Positions 31,572 to 41,956 are shown, counted from the first letter of the stretch. The stretch is 48,644 bases of DNA from Candidatus Gastranaerophilales bacterium (GCA_944323935.1 CALUUJ010000015.1:1-48644); one strand, 5' to 3'. Notes: a model not told the origin generated them from the letters alone. Program-made: numbers and translations.

Positions 31572-33011
31572 ATGAAAAAAATAATGCTCATATATCCTCC
31601 CGGGGAAATTTATCAAAGAAGTGAAGACAGATGTCAAATAAACATTAATGCCTCTGTTTCAAATTCAATAAGAGCTTGTAATGATTTAGGCTATATATCT
31701 GCCATTCTGAAGCAAGAAAATTATAATATTTTTCTTAAAGATTATCCTGCTGAAAATTTGACAATAGAAACTTTTTTCAATGACATTAAAAATGAAAATC
31801 CTGATGTTGTTTTTATTAGCACGACAAATGGAAGTATATTATACGATTTAGATATAGTAAAAAAAATAAAATCAATTAAAAAAGATACAATTATAATACT
31901 AAAAGGAGCTCTATTTTTTAATCCTGAGCAAGATTTATATAAAGAATTAGACTTAAATGAGGTCGATTACCTAATAGGCGGCGAAAGTGAATTTATTATT
32001 TTACCATTATTAAATGCCCATTTTAATGATTTTTCTTTACTTGATAATATTCAAGGTATTTCATATAAACAAGATGGCGATTGGAAAACAAATAAATTAA
32101 CCGAATTTTGCCAAAATTTAGATAGTATTCCTTTTCCAGACAGAGCAATAATGAGAAATGAACTATATATAAATCCTGCAACAAATAACCCAATTGCAAC
32201 AATTTCAACATCAAGAGGGTGCCCATCTTCTTGCATATATTGCGTTTCACCAATAATATCAGGAAAAGAAGTCAGGTTTAGAAGTCCAAAATCGGTTCTT
32301 GAAGAACTAAAAGAATGCTATTTTAAATATAATATAAAAGAATTTTTCTTTAAATCAGACACATTTACAATTAATAAAAAATGGGTAATGGAACTCTGTG
32401 ATTATATTACAAATTCTGATTTATCGGGAAAAATCAATTGGGTAGCGAATTCTAAGGTTAATACTCTTGATGAAGAAATGCTATCACAGATGAAAGCAGC
32501 AGGTTGCACTTTAATAGCATTAGGAATCGAATCAGGAAACGAAGAATCTTTAAAAAGAATGAAAAAAGGTACAACCATTGCACAAAATATTGCAACTGTT
32601 AAATTAATAAAAAAGTACGGGTTAAAAATCTTTGGATTTTACCTCATTGGTTTTCCTTGGGAAAATATTAAACATATTTCTGATACAGAAAAATTAATCT
32701 TTGCACTTGATACAGACTTTATTGAGATTTCTATAGCAACACCATTCAAAGGCAGTGAATTGTATAATATGGTTTTTGAAAAGACTGGAGATAAAAAAAA
32801 TATTCTTGGAAAAGACTCATTTAAAAATATAACAACAGGAACCGATTTTCTTTCAAAAGAAGAACTTGAAACTATCAGAAAAAGAATAATATTAAAATAT
32901 CACCTAAGACCATCATTTATATTAAAAAAGCTTTTTGATAAAGAAATTAAACTCTGTGTTCTAAAAAACTATATAAAGTATGGAATGAGATTAATAAAGA
33001 ATATATTTTAA
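31572..33011 (+). CDS. B12-binding domain radical SAM protein, 479 aa
   Basis: Residues 1-~150 are a cobalamin-binding Rossmann domain (MKKIMLIYPPGEIY; DVVFISTTNGSILYD; VDYLIGGESEF), without the DxHxxG histidine, as usual in class B radical SAM methylases. The radical SAM motif is C217-PSS-C221-IY-C224 (ISTSRGCPSS), followed by LIALGIESGNEESLKRMKKG. Class B enzymes methylate inert carbon or phosphorus, or carry out other B12-assisted chemistry; the substrate is unknown. I start at the ATG at 31572 because the B12 motif begins there; TATAAT ends six bases before it and no ribosome binding site is seen. It overlaps the convergent metW by 4 bases. Confidence 0.85.
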   Translation: MKKIMLIYPPGEIYQRSEDRCQININASVSNSIRACNDLGYISAILKQENYNIFLKDYPAENLTIETFFNDIKNENPDVVFISTTNGSILYDLDIVKKIKSIKKDTIIILKGALFFNPEQDLYKELDLNEVDYLIGGESEFIILPLLNAHFNDFSLLDNIQGISYKQDGDWKTNKLTEFCQNLDSIPFPDRAIMRNELYINPATNNPIATISTSRGCPSSCIYCVSPIISGKEVRFRSPKSVLEELKECYFKYNIKEFFFKSDTFTINKKWVMELCDYITNSDLSGKINWVANSKVNTLDEEMLSQMKAAGCTLIALGIESGNEESLKRMKKGTTIAQNIATVKLIKKYGLKIFGFYLIGFPWENIKHISDTEKLIFALDTDFIEISIATPFKGSELYNMVFEKTGDKKNILGKDSFKNITTGTDFLSKEELETIRKRIILKYHLRPSFILKKLFDKEIKLCVLKNYIKYGMRLIKNIF

Positions 33012-33634
33012 TCCTTTGTTATAACAAAAATGGCTTCTTCTGCAAATAAATTTGAAAATTTACTGTATCTGAAATCTTTTCTTATTTTAGCTCTGGTTGT
33101 ATAAATACACTCTTTTATATTTATGTTATTAATTTTTGAATATTCAAAGAAATCTTTTATTGTTAATAAATGAATATTAGGCGTATTATACCATTCAAAT
33201 GGCAAAACTTTTGATTTTGGCATATTCCCCGTAAAAAAGAAATTAAACCTTACACGCCAATATGCAAAATTCGGAAAACTTACAATGCATTTTTTACCCA
33301 CACGCAACATTTCTTCCATAACATAATGCGGATTCTGCGTTGACTGCAAAGTTTGATTTAATATAACATAATCATAATATTTATCAGGAATTTGTTTTAG
33401 ACCTTCATCAATATCACCTTGAATTACAGATAGCCCCTTTTCTAAGCATTGAATAACTTCTGTCTGCGAAATTTCAATACCATTACCTTTTATATGTTTT
33501 TCTTCTTTCAATAATTTTAGTAATTGACCGTTACCGCAACCCAAATCAAGAACTCTAGAACCATCTTCGACCATTTTAACAATGAGAGAATAATTTAAAT
33601 GAAGCCCTTTCGATGTATCATAATGGTTATTCAT
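33008..33634 (-). CDS. metW: Methionine biosynthesis protein MetW (class I methyltransferase fold)
   Basis: A 208-residue protein with [15 protein letters not shown] as the SAM-binding loop, GDIDEGL as motif II and [10 protein letters not shown] as motif IV. MetW occurs beside metX and is needed for full homoserine acyltransferase activity in several proteobacteria; its own catalytic role is unclear. Here its ATG lies inside the end of metX (8-base overlap), so translation is coupled and the pair is conserved in the usual order metX-met[22 protein letters not shown] is the typical C-terminal region. Confidence 0.93.
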   Translation of the reverse strand: MNNHYDTSKGLHLNYSLIVKMVEDGSRVLDLGCGNGQLLKLLKEEKHIKGNGIEISQTEVIQCLEKGLSVIQGDIDEGLKQIPDKYYDYVILNQTLQSTQNPHYVMEEMLRVGKKCIVSFPNFAYWRVRFNFFFTGNMPKSKVLPFEWYNTPNIHLLTIKDFFEYSKINNINIKECIYTTRAKIRKDFRYSKFSNLFAEEAIFVITKD

Positions 33635-34772
33635 TTGTATCTCCTTGTATATGTGTATTTAAAAAACTTTTTATTATCTTTGATTGAACTTCATACTCAA
33701 GCAAGAAAGCATCATGCCCGCAAGGCGACTTAATTTCACAATAAGAAACATCTTTTCCCAATTGCATTAAAGTATTTACAACTTCTTTTGATTGAGAAGA
33801 AGGAAATAACCAATCAGAATCAAAAGAAATAACCAAGAACTTTGCATCAGTATTTTTAAATGCTTCTTTTAATGAACCGTATTTATCTGCAGGATCAAAA
33901 TAATCAACTGCTTTTGTTATATAAAGATAACTGTTAGCATCAAATCTATCTACAAAAATTTGACCTTGGTGCTGCAAATAACTTTCTACCTGAAAATCAA
34001 TATCAAAATTAAAATCATAATGATTTTTATTTTGAAGTCTTCTCCCAAATTTATTATACATAGCTTCTTCACAAAGATAAGTAATATGACCTACCATTCT
34101 TGCATTAGAAAGTCCTCTGTCGGGTTTATTTTCTTTATCATAATAATCACCATTATTCCAATTGGGATCTGAGATTATAGAGTTTCTACCAACGGCATTA
34201 AATGCTATAGCTTGAGGAGATAATCTTGAAGTTGTAGCTATCAATATAGTTGATGTAACATAATCTGGATAGGAAATTGCAAACTGCATAGCCTGCATTC
34301 CGCCCATTGAACCACCTGCTACAGCATAGAGTTTTTTGATACCAAGGAAATCAAGTAATTTCTTTTTTACATGAACAGTATCTTCAATCGTAAACACAGG
34401 AAAACTTAACCCATAAGGTTTTCCTGTCTCAGGATTAATGCTTGATGGGCCTGTAGTACCGCTGCATCCGCCTAATATATTTGTGCAAACAACAAAATAT
34501 TTATTTGTATCAAAAGCTTTATCCGGCCCAATCATATTATCCCACCAACCAGGCTTTTTATCGTTTTCATTATGATATCCTGCTGCGTGAGCATCACCAG
34601 TAAGTGCATGAATTACAAGTATTACATTTGTACCTTCTTCATTTAATTTGCCATATGTTTCATAGGCAACTGTGATCGGACCAAATTCAACACCACTTTC
34701 AAACTTGATTTTTTCATCAATTGTAAAAAATTTAGTTTCTACAAGTCCTACATTATTTTTGTCTATTTGCAT
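33627..34772 (-). CDS. metX: Homoserine O-acetyltransferase
   Basis: An alpha/beta hydrolase of 381 residues that acetylates (or succinylates) homoserine, the first committed step to methionine. The nucleophile serine sits in [10 protein letters not shown], the aspartate in [12 protein letters not shown], and the histidine in [26 protein letters not shown] and [10 protein letters not shown] are family markers. I start at the ATG at 34772 because AAAGGAATAAAA precedes it; the frame stays open to a TTG at 34796 that lacks a site. It follows metY by 10 bases and overlaps metW, so metY-metX-metW form one operon. Confidence 0.95.
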   Translation of the reverse strand: MQIDKNNVGLVETKFFTIDEKIKFESGVEFGPITVAYETYGKLNEEGTNVILVIHALTGDAHAAGYHNENDKKPGWWDNMIGPDKAFDTNKYFVVCTNILGGCSGTTGPSSINPETGKPYGLSFPVFTIEDTVHVKKKLLDFLGIKKLYAVAGGSMGGMQAMQFAISYPDYVTSTILIATTSRLSPQAIAFNAVGRNSIISDPNWNNGDYYDKENKPDRGLSNARMVGHITYLCEEAMYNKFGRRLQNKNHYDFNFDIDFQVESYLQHQGQIFVDRFDANSYLYITKAVDYFDPADKYGSLKEAFKNTDAKFLVISFDSDWLFPSSQSKEVVNTLMQLGKDVSYCEIKSPCGHDAFLLEYEVQSKIIKSFLNTHIQGDTNE

Positions 34773-34782
34773 TTTTATTCCT

Positions 34783-36048
34783 TTATGAACGGGCAATTTT
34801 TATTGCATTTTCAATATCTTCAATTATGTCATCAATATTTTCAAGACCAATCGAAGCCCGCATAAAGTCATTTGTAATACCTGCTTTGATTTTCTGCTCT
34901 TCAGAAAGTTGTCTGTGGGTACTTCCTGCCGGATAAGTTATAATAGAGCGAACATCACCTAAATTGGTTGCGTGGATAAATAATTTTAGCGCTTCAATAA
35001 ATTTTGTGCCGTCACCATTAACACCAAAACCTATTAATGAAGAAGCACCATTCTTCAAATATTTTTGGGCTAAATCATAATCTTTACTGTTTTTTAATAA
35101 TGGATAATTAACAAAATTTATATAAGGATGTTTTTCTAAATGCTCTGCAAGTTTTAGTGCATTTTCACAGTGTCTGTCCATTCTTACGTGAAGAGTTTCT
35201 AATCCTAATTGAGTTAAATATGCATTAAAAGGACTTTGGCAGCAGCCTAAATCTCTTATCAAATGTGTTCTTGCTTTGACAATAAAAGCAGCTTCACCAA
35301 ATACTTTGTTATAAATTACACCGTGGTAACTTTCATCAGGAGTAGTGAACATCTTGAACTTATCATTTTGTGCCCAATCAAATTTTCCGGAATCTACAAT
35401 TACTCCCCCCATTGCATTACCGTGTCCGGATAAATATTTTGTAGTAGAATGAACAACAATATCAGCTCCAAAATCTATTGGTTTACATAAATATGGAGTC
35501 GGAACCGTATTATCTACAACTAACGGTATTCCGTGTTTATGGGCAATTTTAGCCAAAGCTTCAATATCTGCTACTTTTATACTCGGGTTTCCTAATGTTT
35601 CTATAAATATACATTTGGTTTTATCTGTAATTGCTTTCTCATAGTCTTCTAAGTTATCAGAAGTTATAAATTTAACATCAATACCAATTTGTTTGAAAGT
35701 TTTAGAAAATAAATTATAAGTACCACCGTATATTTTATCGGATGTTATTATTTCATCACCTGCACCTGCAAAATTTAACATTGTAATTAATACTGCAGAT
35801 TGACCTGATGAAGTTAATAAAGCTCCAACACCGCCTTCTAGTGCTGCTATTCTTTTTTCTACAATATCCCAAGATGGATTAGATAATCTTGTATAAATAT
35901 CACCAGGAACCTTTAAATCAAACAAATCGACAGCATGCTGAACACTATCAAAACTATATGCTGTATTTGCATATATTGGTGTTGATACTGCATGATTTTG
36001 TTTTTGTAAATCAATAAATCCACGTACGGCAAGTGTTTCAAACTTCAT
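34783..36048 (-). CDS. metY: O-acetylhomoserine sulfhydrylase (aminocarboxypropyltransferase)
   Basis: A 421-residue cystathionine-gamma-synthase-family PLP enzyme. [29 protein letters not shown] and [13 protein letters not shown] (Schiff-base lysine) are visible, and its length fits MetY better than shorter MetB/MetC. It should form homocysteine directly from O-acetylhomoserine and sulfide. With metX and metW downstream it gives the direct sulfhydrylation route. AGAGGATTT precedes the ATG and TATAAT lies about 30 bases upstream in the same gap as the transporter terminator. I see no SAM riboswitch in that 55-base leader. Confidence 0.94.
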   Translation of the reverse strand: MKFETLAVRGFIDLQKQNHAVSTPIYANTAYSFDSVQHAVDLFDLKVPGDIYTRLSNPSWDIVEKRIAALEGGVGALLTSSGQSAVLITMLNFAGAGDEIITSDKIYGGTYNLFSKTFKQIGIDVKFITSDNLEDYEKAITDKTKCIFIETLGNPSIKVADIEALAKIAHKHGIPLVVDNTVPTPYLCKPIDFGADIVVHSTTKYLSGHGNAMGGVIVDSGKFDWAQNDKFKMFTTPDESYHGVIYNKVFGEAAFIVKARTHLIRDLGCCQSPFNAYLTQLGLETLHVRMDRHCENALKLAEHLEKHPYINFVNYPLLKNSKDYDLAQKYLKNGASSLIGFGVNGDGTKFIEALKLFIHATNLGDVRSIITYPAGSTHRQLSEEQKIKAGITNDFMRASIGLENIDDIIEDIENAIKIARS

Positions 36049-36104
36049 TTTAAATCCTCTTTGTAATTTTGTACTTTTTTTATTATAGACTAATTTTTAA
36101 ATAA

Positions 36105-36136
36105 AAAAAATAGCGGGTTTTAAACCGCTATTTTTT
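36105..36136 (-). terminator. Rho-independent terminator of the transporter transcript
   Basis: A 12-bp perfect stem (AAAAAATAGCGG/CCGCTATTTTTT, arms 36105-36116 and 36125-36136) with an 8-base loop and T-run. It ends the minus-strand run nadB to transporter. Confidence 0.85.
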
Positions 36137-36143
36137 ATTTCAT

Positions 36144-37550
36144 TTATTTCTTTTCGTTAATCAAATTTGTAATAACTGCGGCTATCAATAAAGTTATTGC
36201 ACCAATTAGGAAAGCATATTCCCAATGGTAATTTATACCGGAAGGAATAGTATACGCACATTGGCTTACAAACCAAGCCAATAAAGTACATACTAATACT
36301 TGCGGTCCGGCAATAAATATATTAAATATACCCATTACAGAACCTTCAGAACCTTTATTTATAAACTCAGACAACATTGCAAAAGGAAGTGCTAAAATAC
36401 TAGCCCAACCAATACCAGCTATTGCCATACATACAAGAACAAAACCAGGTTCTTTATACAATCCCATTCCAACAAATGTTAATGCTAATGTAATAAGAGA
36501 AATAAAATGTACTCTTTTATTACCAAATTTTGTAGATAATAAACCAATTGGAATTGAAACTAAAAAGCATATCAAATTTTGTATTGCAAAACATATAGAA
36601 GAAAAATTTGTTGCTTTATTTATTGTTGCCATATAAGAATTCTTAATTTCTTCTGTAGCTGTTGTTAAATCAGGAACACCAAAAACTGTGTGAATTGCGT
36701 ATTGAGTAAAGAAAATATTTAAACTCATAATTCCGATCCAAGTAAAAAGCTGCAAAGTACATATTTTTGCTACTTCAGGAGATGAACTGAAAAACTCTAC
36801 AACCTTTTGCATAAAAGATGGACCTTTTACTTTTTCATTCTTTTCTGCTGATGTTTCTACAAATTTATTTTTTTTGTATTTATGTTCTTTTGTCGTTATA
36901 CAAGTCCATAACATAGCTAAAGAGAAGGCTAAAGCAGCCATTACGAATTGTGCATTAATACTCATTTGATATTTACATACATATTTTAAAAATGGAGCAG
37001 TACCTGCTGCAACAACTGACCCCAAGCCAATTGCAAAACTCAAATAAGAATTTGCTAATGCATGTTGTTCTTGAGGTACTAAATCAGGAACCAATGCTCT
37101 ATATGGACCTTGAGCAGCATTTACGCAAGCATCAATAATCCAAATCATTATGGCAGCAATAATTAGACCACCAAAAGCTATTTCAGGAATATTACAAAAA
37201 CCTGCAAGTTTTTCCCATATTTCTGCCGAATTAGGAAATGCCCATAATGCCAAACTTGCGAATATTGCACCTGCAAATAAATATGGTCTCCTTTTTCCGA
37301 AAATAGTGTGTGTTTTATCACTTAATTCACCAATAATTGGTTGAACAAGCATACCTGTCACGGGACCTGCAAGCCATATCAAACCAAAAATCAATGGAGA
37401 TGCACCTAAACCTTCAGTAACAGGACCTGACAATATAATTCTCATTTGCCAAGCGAATTGTAAACCGAAGAAACCTAAGCAAAAGTTTAATAATTGTACT
37501 GTTGAGAATGGCTTTAAAATATTCTCTTTTTCAACTGCTTCGTTACTCAT
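36144..37550 (-). CDS. MFS sugar transporter of the SLC45/sucrose-symporter type, 468 aa
   Basis: Twelve membrane segments can be traced. LAGPVTGMLVQPIIGELSDK and FGKRRPYLFAGA in the first half match the GP(V/I)xGxxxQPxxGxxSD and GRRRP motifs of the glycoside-proton symporters related to plant sucrose carriers and SLC45. A central soluble loop (~230-265) is Lys/Glu-rich. It should import a disaccharide or related glycoside with protons; the sugar is unknown. I start at the ATG at 37550, six bases from AGAGG, which overlaps the end of etfA by 8 bases; it is the last gene of the nadB-nadC-etfB-etfA run and is followed by a strong terminator. Confidence 0.85.
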   Translation of the reverse strand: MSNEAVEKENILKPFSTVQLLNFCLGFFGLQFAWQMRIILSGPVTEGLGASPLIFGLIWLAGPVTGMLVQPIIGELSDKTHTIFGKRRPYLFAGAIFASLALWAFPNSAEIWEKLAGFCNIPEIAFGGLIIAAIMIWIIDACVNAAQGPYRALVPDLVPQEQHALANSYLSFAIGLGSVVAAGTAPFLKYVCKYQMSINAQFVMAALAFSLAMLWTCITTKEHKYKKNKFVETSAEKNEKVKGPSFMQKVVEFFSSSPEVAKICTLQLFTWIGIMSLNIFFTQYAIHTVFGVPDLTTATEEIKNSYMATINKATNFSSICFAIQNLICFLVSIPIGLLSTKFGNKRVHFISLITLALTFVGMGLYKEPGFVLVCMAIAGIGWASILALPFAMLSEFINKGSEGSVMGIFNIFIAGPQVLVCTLLAWFVSQCAYTIPSGINYHWEYAFLIGAITLLIAAVITNLINEKK

Positions 37551-38553
37551 CATTTTCCTCTTTATTAACTGTTTCAAAATTCTTAATTAATTCGGGCAGC
37601 ACTTCAAATAAATCTCCAACAATACCAATATCGGCTTGCTTAAATATTGGTGCATTTACATCCTTATTAACAGCTATTATTTTACCACTATTTTTTATAG
37701 CCGTTAAGTGCTGACTTGCGCCCGATATCCCAACTGCAATATATAGTTCTGGTGCAACTGTTTTTCCTGTTTGTCCTATTTGTTGCGATTTTGTTATATA
37801 TCCAAGTTCAAAAGCTTCTCTTGAACCTGCTACTGAAGCTTTCATTTTTTGTGCCAATTGATAAATCAATGCAAAACCATTATCTTTACATGCTCCTTTT
37901 CCGCCTGCAACTATAATTTTGGCAGTTGCTAAATCTTTACTTTTAGTTTCTTTTTTTGTTGATTTTATAATTTTTATTTTATTTTCTTCTTCATTAATAT
38001 CAAACCAAGAGAAAATAGCAGTCGCAGTATGTTCAATTTCTTTCTCTTTAAATACATTTTCTTGAACTGTCGCCATTTGAGGAAATGTTCTACATAATAT
38101 ATCTGCTGTAAGCTGACCGCCAAAAGTTGGTCTGGTTGATAATAATAAGTTATTTTCACCTATATCTAAATTTGTACAATCCGCGGTTAAACCCGTATCT
38201 AATTTTGTCGCTGTATATGAGGCAATTTCTTTACCTTGCACGGTTGCCCCGATTAGTATTATTCTAGGCGGATATTTCTTTGCAATTTCAGTAAAAAATT
38301 TAGGGAAGTAATTACGGTTATATTCTGTAATTCTGTTATCACTTATAATTACAACTTCATCGGCACCATATTTTCCAAGTTCATATATTATTTTTTCATA
38401 ATTCATTCTTGGACCAATAATGCAAACCATTATTCTTTGATTCCAGATTTTTTCTTTTAATTCAACGGCTTTACTTAACAGTTGTTTAACTACAGGTCGT
38501 ATACCGTAGTTTTCTGTTAATTCTCCATATATTAATATGCCGTTTGGTTCCAT
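37543..38553 (-). CDS. etfA: Electron transfer flavoprotein alpha subunit
   Basis: A 336-residue ETF alpha subunit. The C-terminal FAD domain shows GGKGACKDNGFALIYQLA, GYITKSQQIGQTGKTVAPEL and IAVGISGASQHLTAI, then IAVNKDVNAPIFKQADIGIVGD. With EtfB it carries electrons between dehydrogenases and a quinone, ferredoxin or flavin partner. Its ATG shares a base with the etfB stop (TAATG). No acyl-CoA dehydrogenase, ETF-quinone oxidoreductase or FixC/FixX is adjacent, so the electron donor is unknown. Whether it bifurcates cannot be decided from the sequence alone. Confidence 0.94.
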   Translation of the reverse strand: MEPNGILIYGELTENYGIRPVVKQLLSKAVELKEKIWNQRIMVCIIGPRMNYEKIIYELGKYGADEVVIISDNRITEYNRNYFPKFFTEIAKKYPPRIILIGATVQGKEIASYTATKLDTGLTADCTNLDIGENNLLLSTRPTFGGQLTADILCRTFPQMATVQENVFKEKEIEHTATAIFSWFDINEEENKIKIIKSTKKETKSKDLATAKIIVAGGKGACKDNGFALIYQLAQKMKASVAGSREAFELGYITKSQQIGQTGKTVAPELYIAVGISGASQHLTAIKNSGKIIAVNKDVNAPIFKQADIGIVGDLFEVLPELIKNFETVNKEENDE

Positions 38554-39341
38554 TAATGCCCCATTATTTCTTTTATTTCCATCATTATTTCATTTGCAAA
38601 GTTATCATTATCTTTTGCATATATCATTTTACAATTTCTGTCATCATCAGTTTTATATACGCAAGAAACATATGTTGGTGAACCTTTTACTCCGGTTTGT
38701 GTTTCAGAAATATTTAATTCATATATGTTGTACGATTTATAATTATAATCCTGAGATTTTATATATCCTTTAATTTTTGGAATTCTTGGTTTGAAAACAT
38801 AATTACTTATGCATAAAACAGCAGGCATTTGAATTTCAAGTACTTCTTTATATGTTTCTGTTTCTGTATTAATTATTATTTTATTATTATTAATTTCAAC
38901 AATTTCATTAATATGACAAACAAACGGATAACCTAACCTTACAGCTGTTGAAGGCCCGGTTTGCGAAGTTTCTCCGTCTATTGCACTTTGCCCAAATAAT
39001 ATTAAATCAGTATCAGGAAATTTTTCTTTTACTGCTGCAGCTAATACCCTTGATGTAGCACAAGTATCAGAGCCTGAAAATTTTGAATCGGTCAATATTG
39101 CAGCATCATCTACTCCAAGAGCTATTGCTTCTTTTAATACCTCTAGTGATTTACTTGGACCCATTGTTATTGCAGTTATATTTGCACTATATGCTTCTTT
39201 TAATCTAAGTGCAGCCTCTATTGCCTGTTTATCAACAGGGTTTATAATAGAATCCATTTTTGTTCTATCTATATTATTATTTTGAGTCCATTTTACATCA
39301 TTTGTATCAGGAACCTGTTTTATAAACACAACAATGTTCAA
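38553..39341 (-). CDS. etfB: Electron transfer flavoprotein beta subunit
   Basis: A 262-residue ETF beta subunit, opening NIVVFIKQVPDTNDVKW and with INPVDKQAIEAALRLKE, ITAITMGP and FGQSAIDGETSQTGPSTAVRLG. These are the AMP/FAD-binding and partner loops of the family. The start is a TTG at 39341 supported by AAGGGG nine bases upstream. It is followed immediately by etfA and preceded by nadC after 61 bases on the same strand, so the whole set may be one operon. ISETQTGVKGSPTYV near the C-terminus is typical. Confidence 0.93.
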   Translation of the reverse strand: MNIVVFIKQVPDTNDVKWTQNNNIDRTKMDSIINPVDKQAIEAALRLKEAYSANITAITMGPSKSLEVLKEAIALGVDDAAILTDSKFSGSDTCATSRVLAAAVKEKFPDTDLILFGQSAIDGETSQTGPSTAVRLGYPFVCHINEIVEINNNKIIINTETETYKEVLEIQMPAVLCISNYVFKPRIPKIKGYIKSQDYNYKSYNIYELNISETQTGVKGSPTYVSCVYKTDDDRNCKMIYAKDNDNFANEIMMEIKEIMGH

Positions 39342-39402
39342 TATTTTAACCCCTTTAAGTATTATTGTGCTACAAAAACAATATTAGTGCAAATATTATA
39401 TT

Positions 39403-40245
39403 TTACATATCTAAAGCAATATCTAATGTTTTTGCCTTTGCAACAATGGCACTGGAAGATATAACATCTACTCCAGTTTTTGCAATATCTCCAATAGTAT
39501 CAATTGTAACATTACCGCTTGCTTCTATTAAAGCTTTATCACCGATAAGCTCAACGCATTGTTTCATCAAATCACAGTTCATATTATCAAGCATAATTAT
39601 ATCTGCTTTTGCATTAATAGCTTCTTTTACTTGCTCTATGGTATCACATTCGATTTCAATTTTATGAGTATGTGAAAGATGTTCCCTGATTTTATTCACT
39701 GCATTTGTTATAGAACCTGCATATTGAATATGATTATCTTTAATCATTACACAATCAGAAAGGTTAAAACGGTGAAGTCTTGCTCCGCCAGTATATACAG
39801 CATATTTCTCAAACATTCTGAATCCGGGTGTTGTTTTTCTTGTATCTGTAATCCTTGCTTTATTATCGCCTATAGCAACCTGATATTTATTAGTTTCTGT
39901 TGCTATTCCGCTTAATCTCTGAATATAATTCAATGCTGTTCTTTCACCAATTAAAACAGCTCTGGCAGGACCTTCTATTATAGCAAGAGTATTACCTTTT
40001 TTTATTTTATCTCCATCTTTGAAAAACTTTTGTATTTTTACTTCGTTTGAAAGTGTCTTAAATACTGTTTCAACTATATCAATACCGCATAATATGCCAT
40101 CTTCTCTTGTATTTAATTTAGCAATTATTCTTTCATTTTTCGGAACCAAATAATCTGTTGTTATATCCCCAAAACCGATATCTTCTTTTAGTGCATTTTT
40201 AACATGTTCTTCGACTATAAAATCGTGTAATAATACAGATGACAT
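39403..40245 (-). CDS. nadC: Nicotinate-nucleotide pyrophosphorylase (quinolinate phosphoribosyltransferase)
   Basis: A 280-residue enzyme turning quinolinate and PRPP into nicotinate mononucleotide in de novo NAD synthesis. GDITTDYLVP, ALNYIQRLSGIATETNKY, DTRKTTPGFRMFEKYAVYTG with GGARLHRFNLSD, MIKDNHI and IEASGNVTIDTIGDIAKTGV are the family motifs. It follows nadB by 6 bases. nadA is not in the window, so the pathway is completed elsewhere. AAAGGTTAAACAAAT precedes the ATG. Confidence 0.96.
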   Translation of the reverse strand: MSSVLLHDFIVEEHVKNALKEDIGFGDITTDYLVPKNERIIAKLNTREDGILCGIDIVETVFKTLSNEVKIQKFFKDGDKIKKGNTLAIIEGPARAVLIGERTALNYIQRLSGIATETNKYQVAIGDNKARITDTRKTTPGFRMFEKYAVYTGGARLHRFNLSDCVMIKDNHIQYAGSITNAVNKIREHLSHTHKIEIECDTIEQVKEAINAKADIIMLDNMNCDLMKQCVELIGDKALIEASGNVTIDTIGDIAKTGVDVISSSAIVAKAKTLDIALDM

Positions 40246-40251
40246 ATTTGT

Positions 40252-41862
40252 TTAACCTTTCATTGTTGTATTTCTTGATAATTGATGAGATTCTGCTATT
40301 AAATCCTTTTGAGGATAATCCTCTCTATAATGAGCACCTCTTGATTCTTTTCTCTTTAGTGCAAATTCTATTATAAGTTCTGCAATTGTTAGCATATTCC
40401 TTATTTCATAGGAACTTCTGTCAGGACACTTATATGTATAACCAAATTTTTCTTTTAGTTCTTCTATTTTGGCTTTTGCAATCATTAATTTCTCTTCATT
40501 TCTTATAATCCCAACATTGTTCCACATTAATTCTTTTATTTCTTTAAATAATTCTTCAGTTTCTTCGTTATTATTTAACTGAATATTATCTTCATAGAAG
40601 CTTATTATTTTATTTATTTGTTCATCTTGCATATAATTTTCTTCAAGATTTTTGGATTTTAGGAAATTAACAAGCTCAAAAGCTGTAACAGCACATTCCA
40701 ATATTGAATTGGATGCTAACCGATTTGCCCCATGCAAACCTGTACATGATGCTTCGCCTATAGCATATAGTCCTTCAATTGATGTTTTACCGTTTACATG
40801 GGTTTTTATTCCGCCCATAAAGTAGTGTGCTGACGGTGAAACAGGTATGTAATCTTTTGAAGGATTTATATTATATTCTCTGCAAGTTCCAAAAATTGTA
40901 GGGAAGCGCTTTTCAAATTTTTCTTCACTGATATGTGTTGCATTAAGGAATACGTTAGAAGTATTTGTTTCTTTCATTTCATTAAATATAGCCCTTGTTA
41001 CAACATCTCGAGGAGCCAATTCTAATCTTTTATCATACTTTTCCATAAACGTATGACCGTCTTTATCAACAAGCTTAGCTCCTTCACCTCGAACAGCTTC
41101 AGAAATTAAAAACATTGTTCCATTTTCGCCAAGAGCAAAGGCTGTAGGATGGAATTGTACAAATTCCATATCTTTTACTATCGCCCCTGCTCTATATGCC
41201 AATGCAATTCCATCACCTGTTGTTATATCCGGATTTGTGGTGTATTTATATAATTGTCCGATTCCGCCTGTTGCAAGTATTACCACAGGTGTTTCAATTA
41301 TCTCGTATTCATTTTCACTATAATTATATGTTATTAGACCTCTGTTTATATTTTCAGAGTCACTTAACAATTCAACAGCCAATGTTTGTTCATATATATC
41401 AATATCTTTTTGAGACATTAAATATTTTACTAAAGCATTTTCTATGCAAAAGCCTGTTGCGTCACCGCCGGCATGAAGAATCCTATTTACGCTGTGTGCA
41501 GCTTCTTTTGTAAATTTTAATTTGTTATTTTCATCTCTGTCAAAATCTACACCTAATTTTTGTAATTCTTTTACTACCTCAGCACTTTTTTCGGAAATAA
41601 ATGCTGCAACTTTTGCATCAGTTAAACCTGCCCCTGCTTTTATAGTGTCTTCTATATGCAAAGTACAAGAATCTAATTTATTTTCAGGCATTACACAAAC
41701 CATTCCGCCTTGTGCATATTTTGAATTTGATTCAATCAACTGCGATTTTGTAACAATTAAAAGACCATTTTCAAGCTTTGCTTCTTTATGCAATTTTATT
41801 GCAGCATAAAGCCCTGCTATACCACTACCTACTATTACTGCAGAATACTTTGTGTGTTTCAT
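40252..41862 (-). CDS. nadB: L-aspartate oxidase
   Basis: A 536-residue flavoprotein that oxidises aspartate to iminoaspartate. GSGIAGLYAAIKL is the FAD dinucleotide motif, ATGGIGQLYKYTTNPDITTG and FVQFHPTAF line the active site, and GEASCTGLHGANRLASNS is the capping signature. ESRGAHYREDYP is the typical C-terminal stretch. It is first of nadB-nadC-etfB-etfA-transporter, with AAGGATATT before the ATG. Placement beside an ETF could mean that ETF accepts its electrons, but aspartate oxidase usually uses oxygen or fumarate, so that is only speculation. Confidence 0.96.
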   Translation of the reverse strand: MKHTKYSAVIVGSGIAGLYAAIKLHKEAKLENGLLIVTKSQLIESNSKYAQGGMVCVMPENKLDSCTLHIEDTIKAGAGLTDAKVAAFISEKSAEVVKELQKLGVDFDRDENNKLKFTKEAAHSVNRILHAGGDATGFCIENALVKYLMSQKDIDIYEQTLAVELLSDSENINRGLITYNYSENEYEIIETPVVILATGGIGQLYKYTTNPDITTGDGIALAYRAGAIVKDMEFVQFHPTAFALGENGTMFLISEAVRGEGAKLVDKDGHTFMEKYDKRLELAPRDVVTRAIFNEMKETNTSNVFLNATHISEEKFEKRFPTIFGTCREYNINPSKDYIPVSPSAHYFMGGIKTHVNGKTSIEGLYAIGEASCTGLHGANRLASNSILECAVTAFELVNFLKSKNLEENYMQDEQINKIISFYEDNIQLNNNEETEELFKEIKELMWNNVGIIRNEEKLMIAKAKIEELKEKFGYTYKCPDRSSYEIRNMLTIAELIIEFALKRKESRGAHYREDYPQKDLIAESHQLSRNTTMKG

Positions 41863-41902
41863 CTTAATATCCTTATTCTCTTTATTATTTTATTTCAAAC
41901 AT

Positions 41903-41938
41903 AAAAAAGAATAAATACAAAAGTTTAATCTTTATTCT
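41903..41938 (-). terminator. Terminator of the amino acid permease gene
   Basis: Stem AGAATAAA/TTTATTCT (arms 41908-41915 and 41931-41938); on the minus strand it runs into a T-tract. It lies between the permease stop and the nadB start. Confidence 0.6.
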
Positions 41939-41956
41939 GAATACAGGTTTATTAAC

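Noticed and set aside
36049..36104. SAM riboswitch or S-box before metY
   Set aside because: The leader is about 55 bases, AT-rich, and shows no kink-turn or long stems; the only hairpin there is the terminator of the transporter gene.
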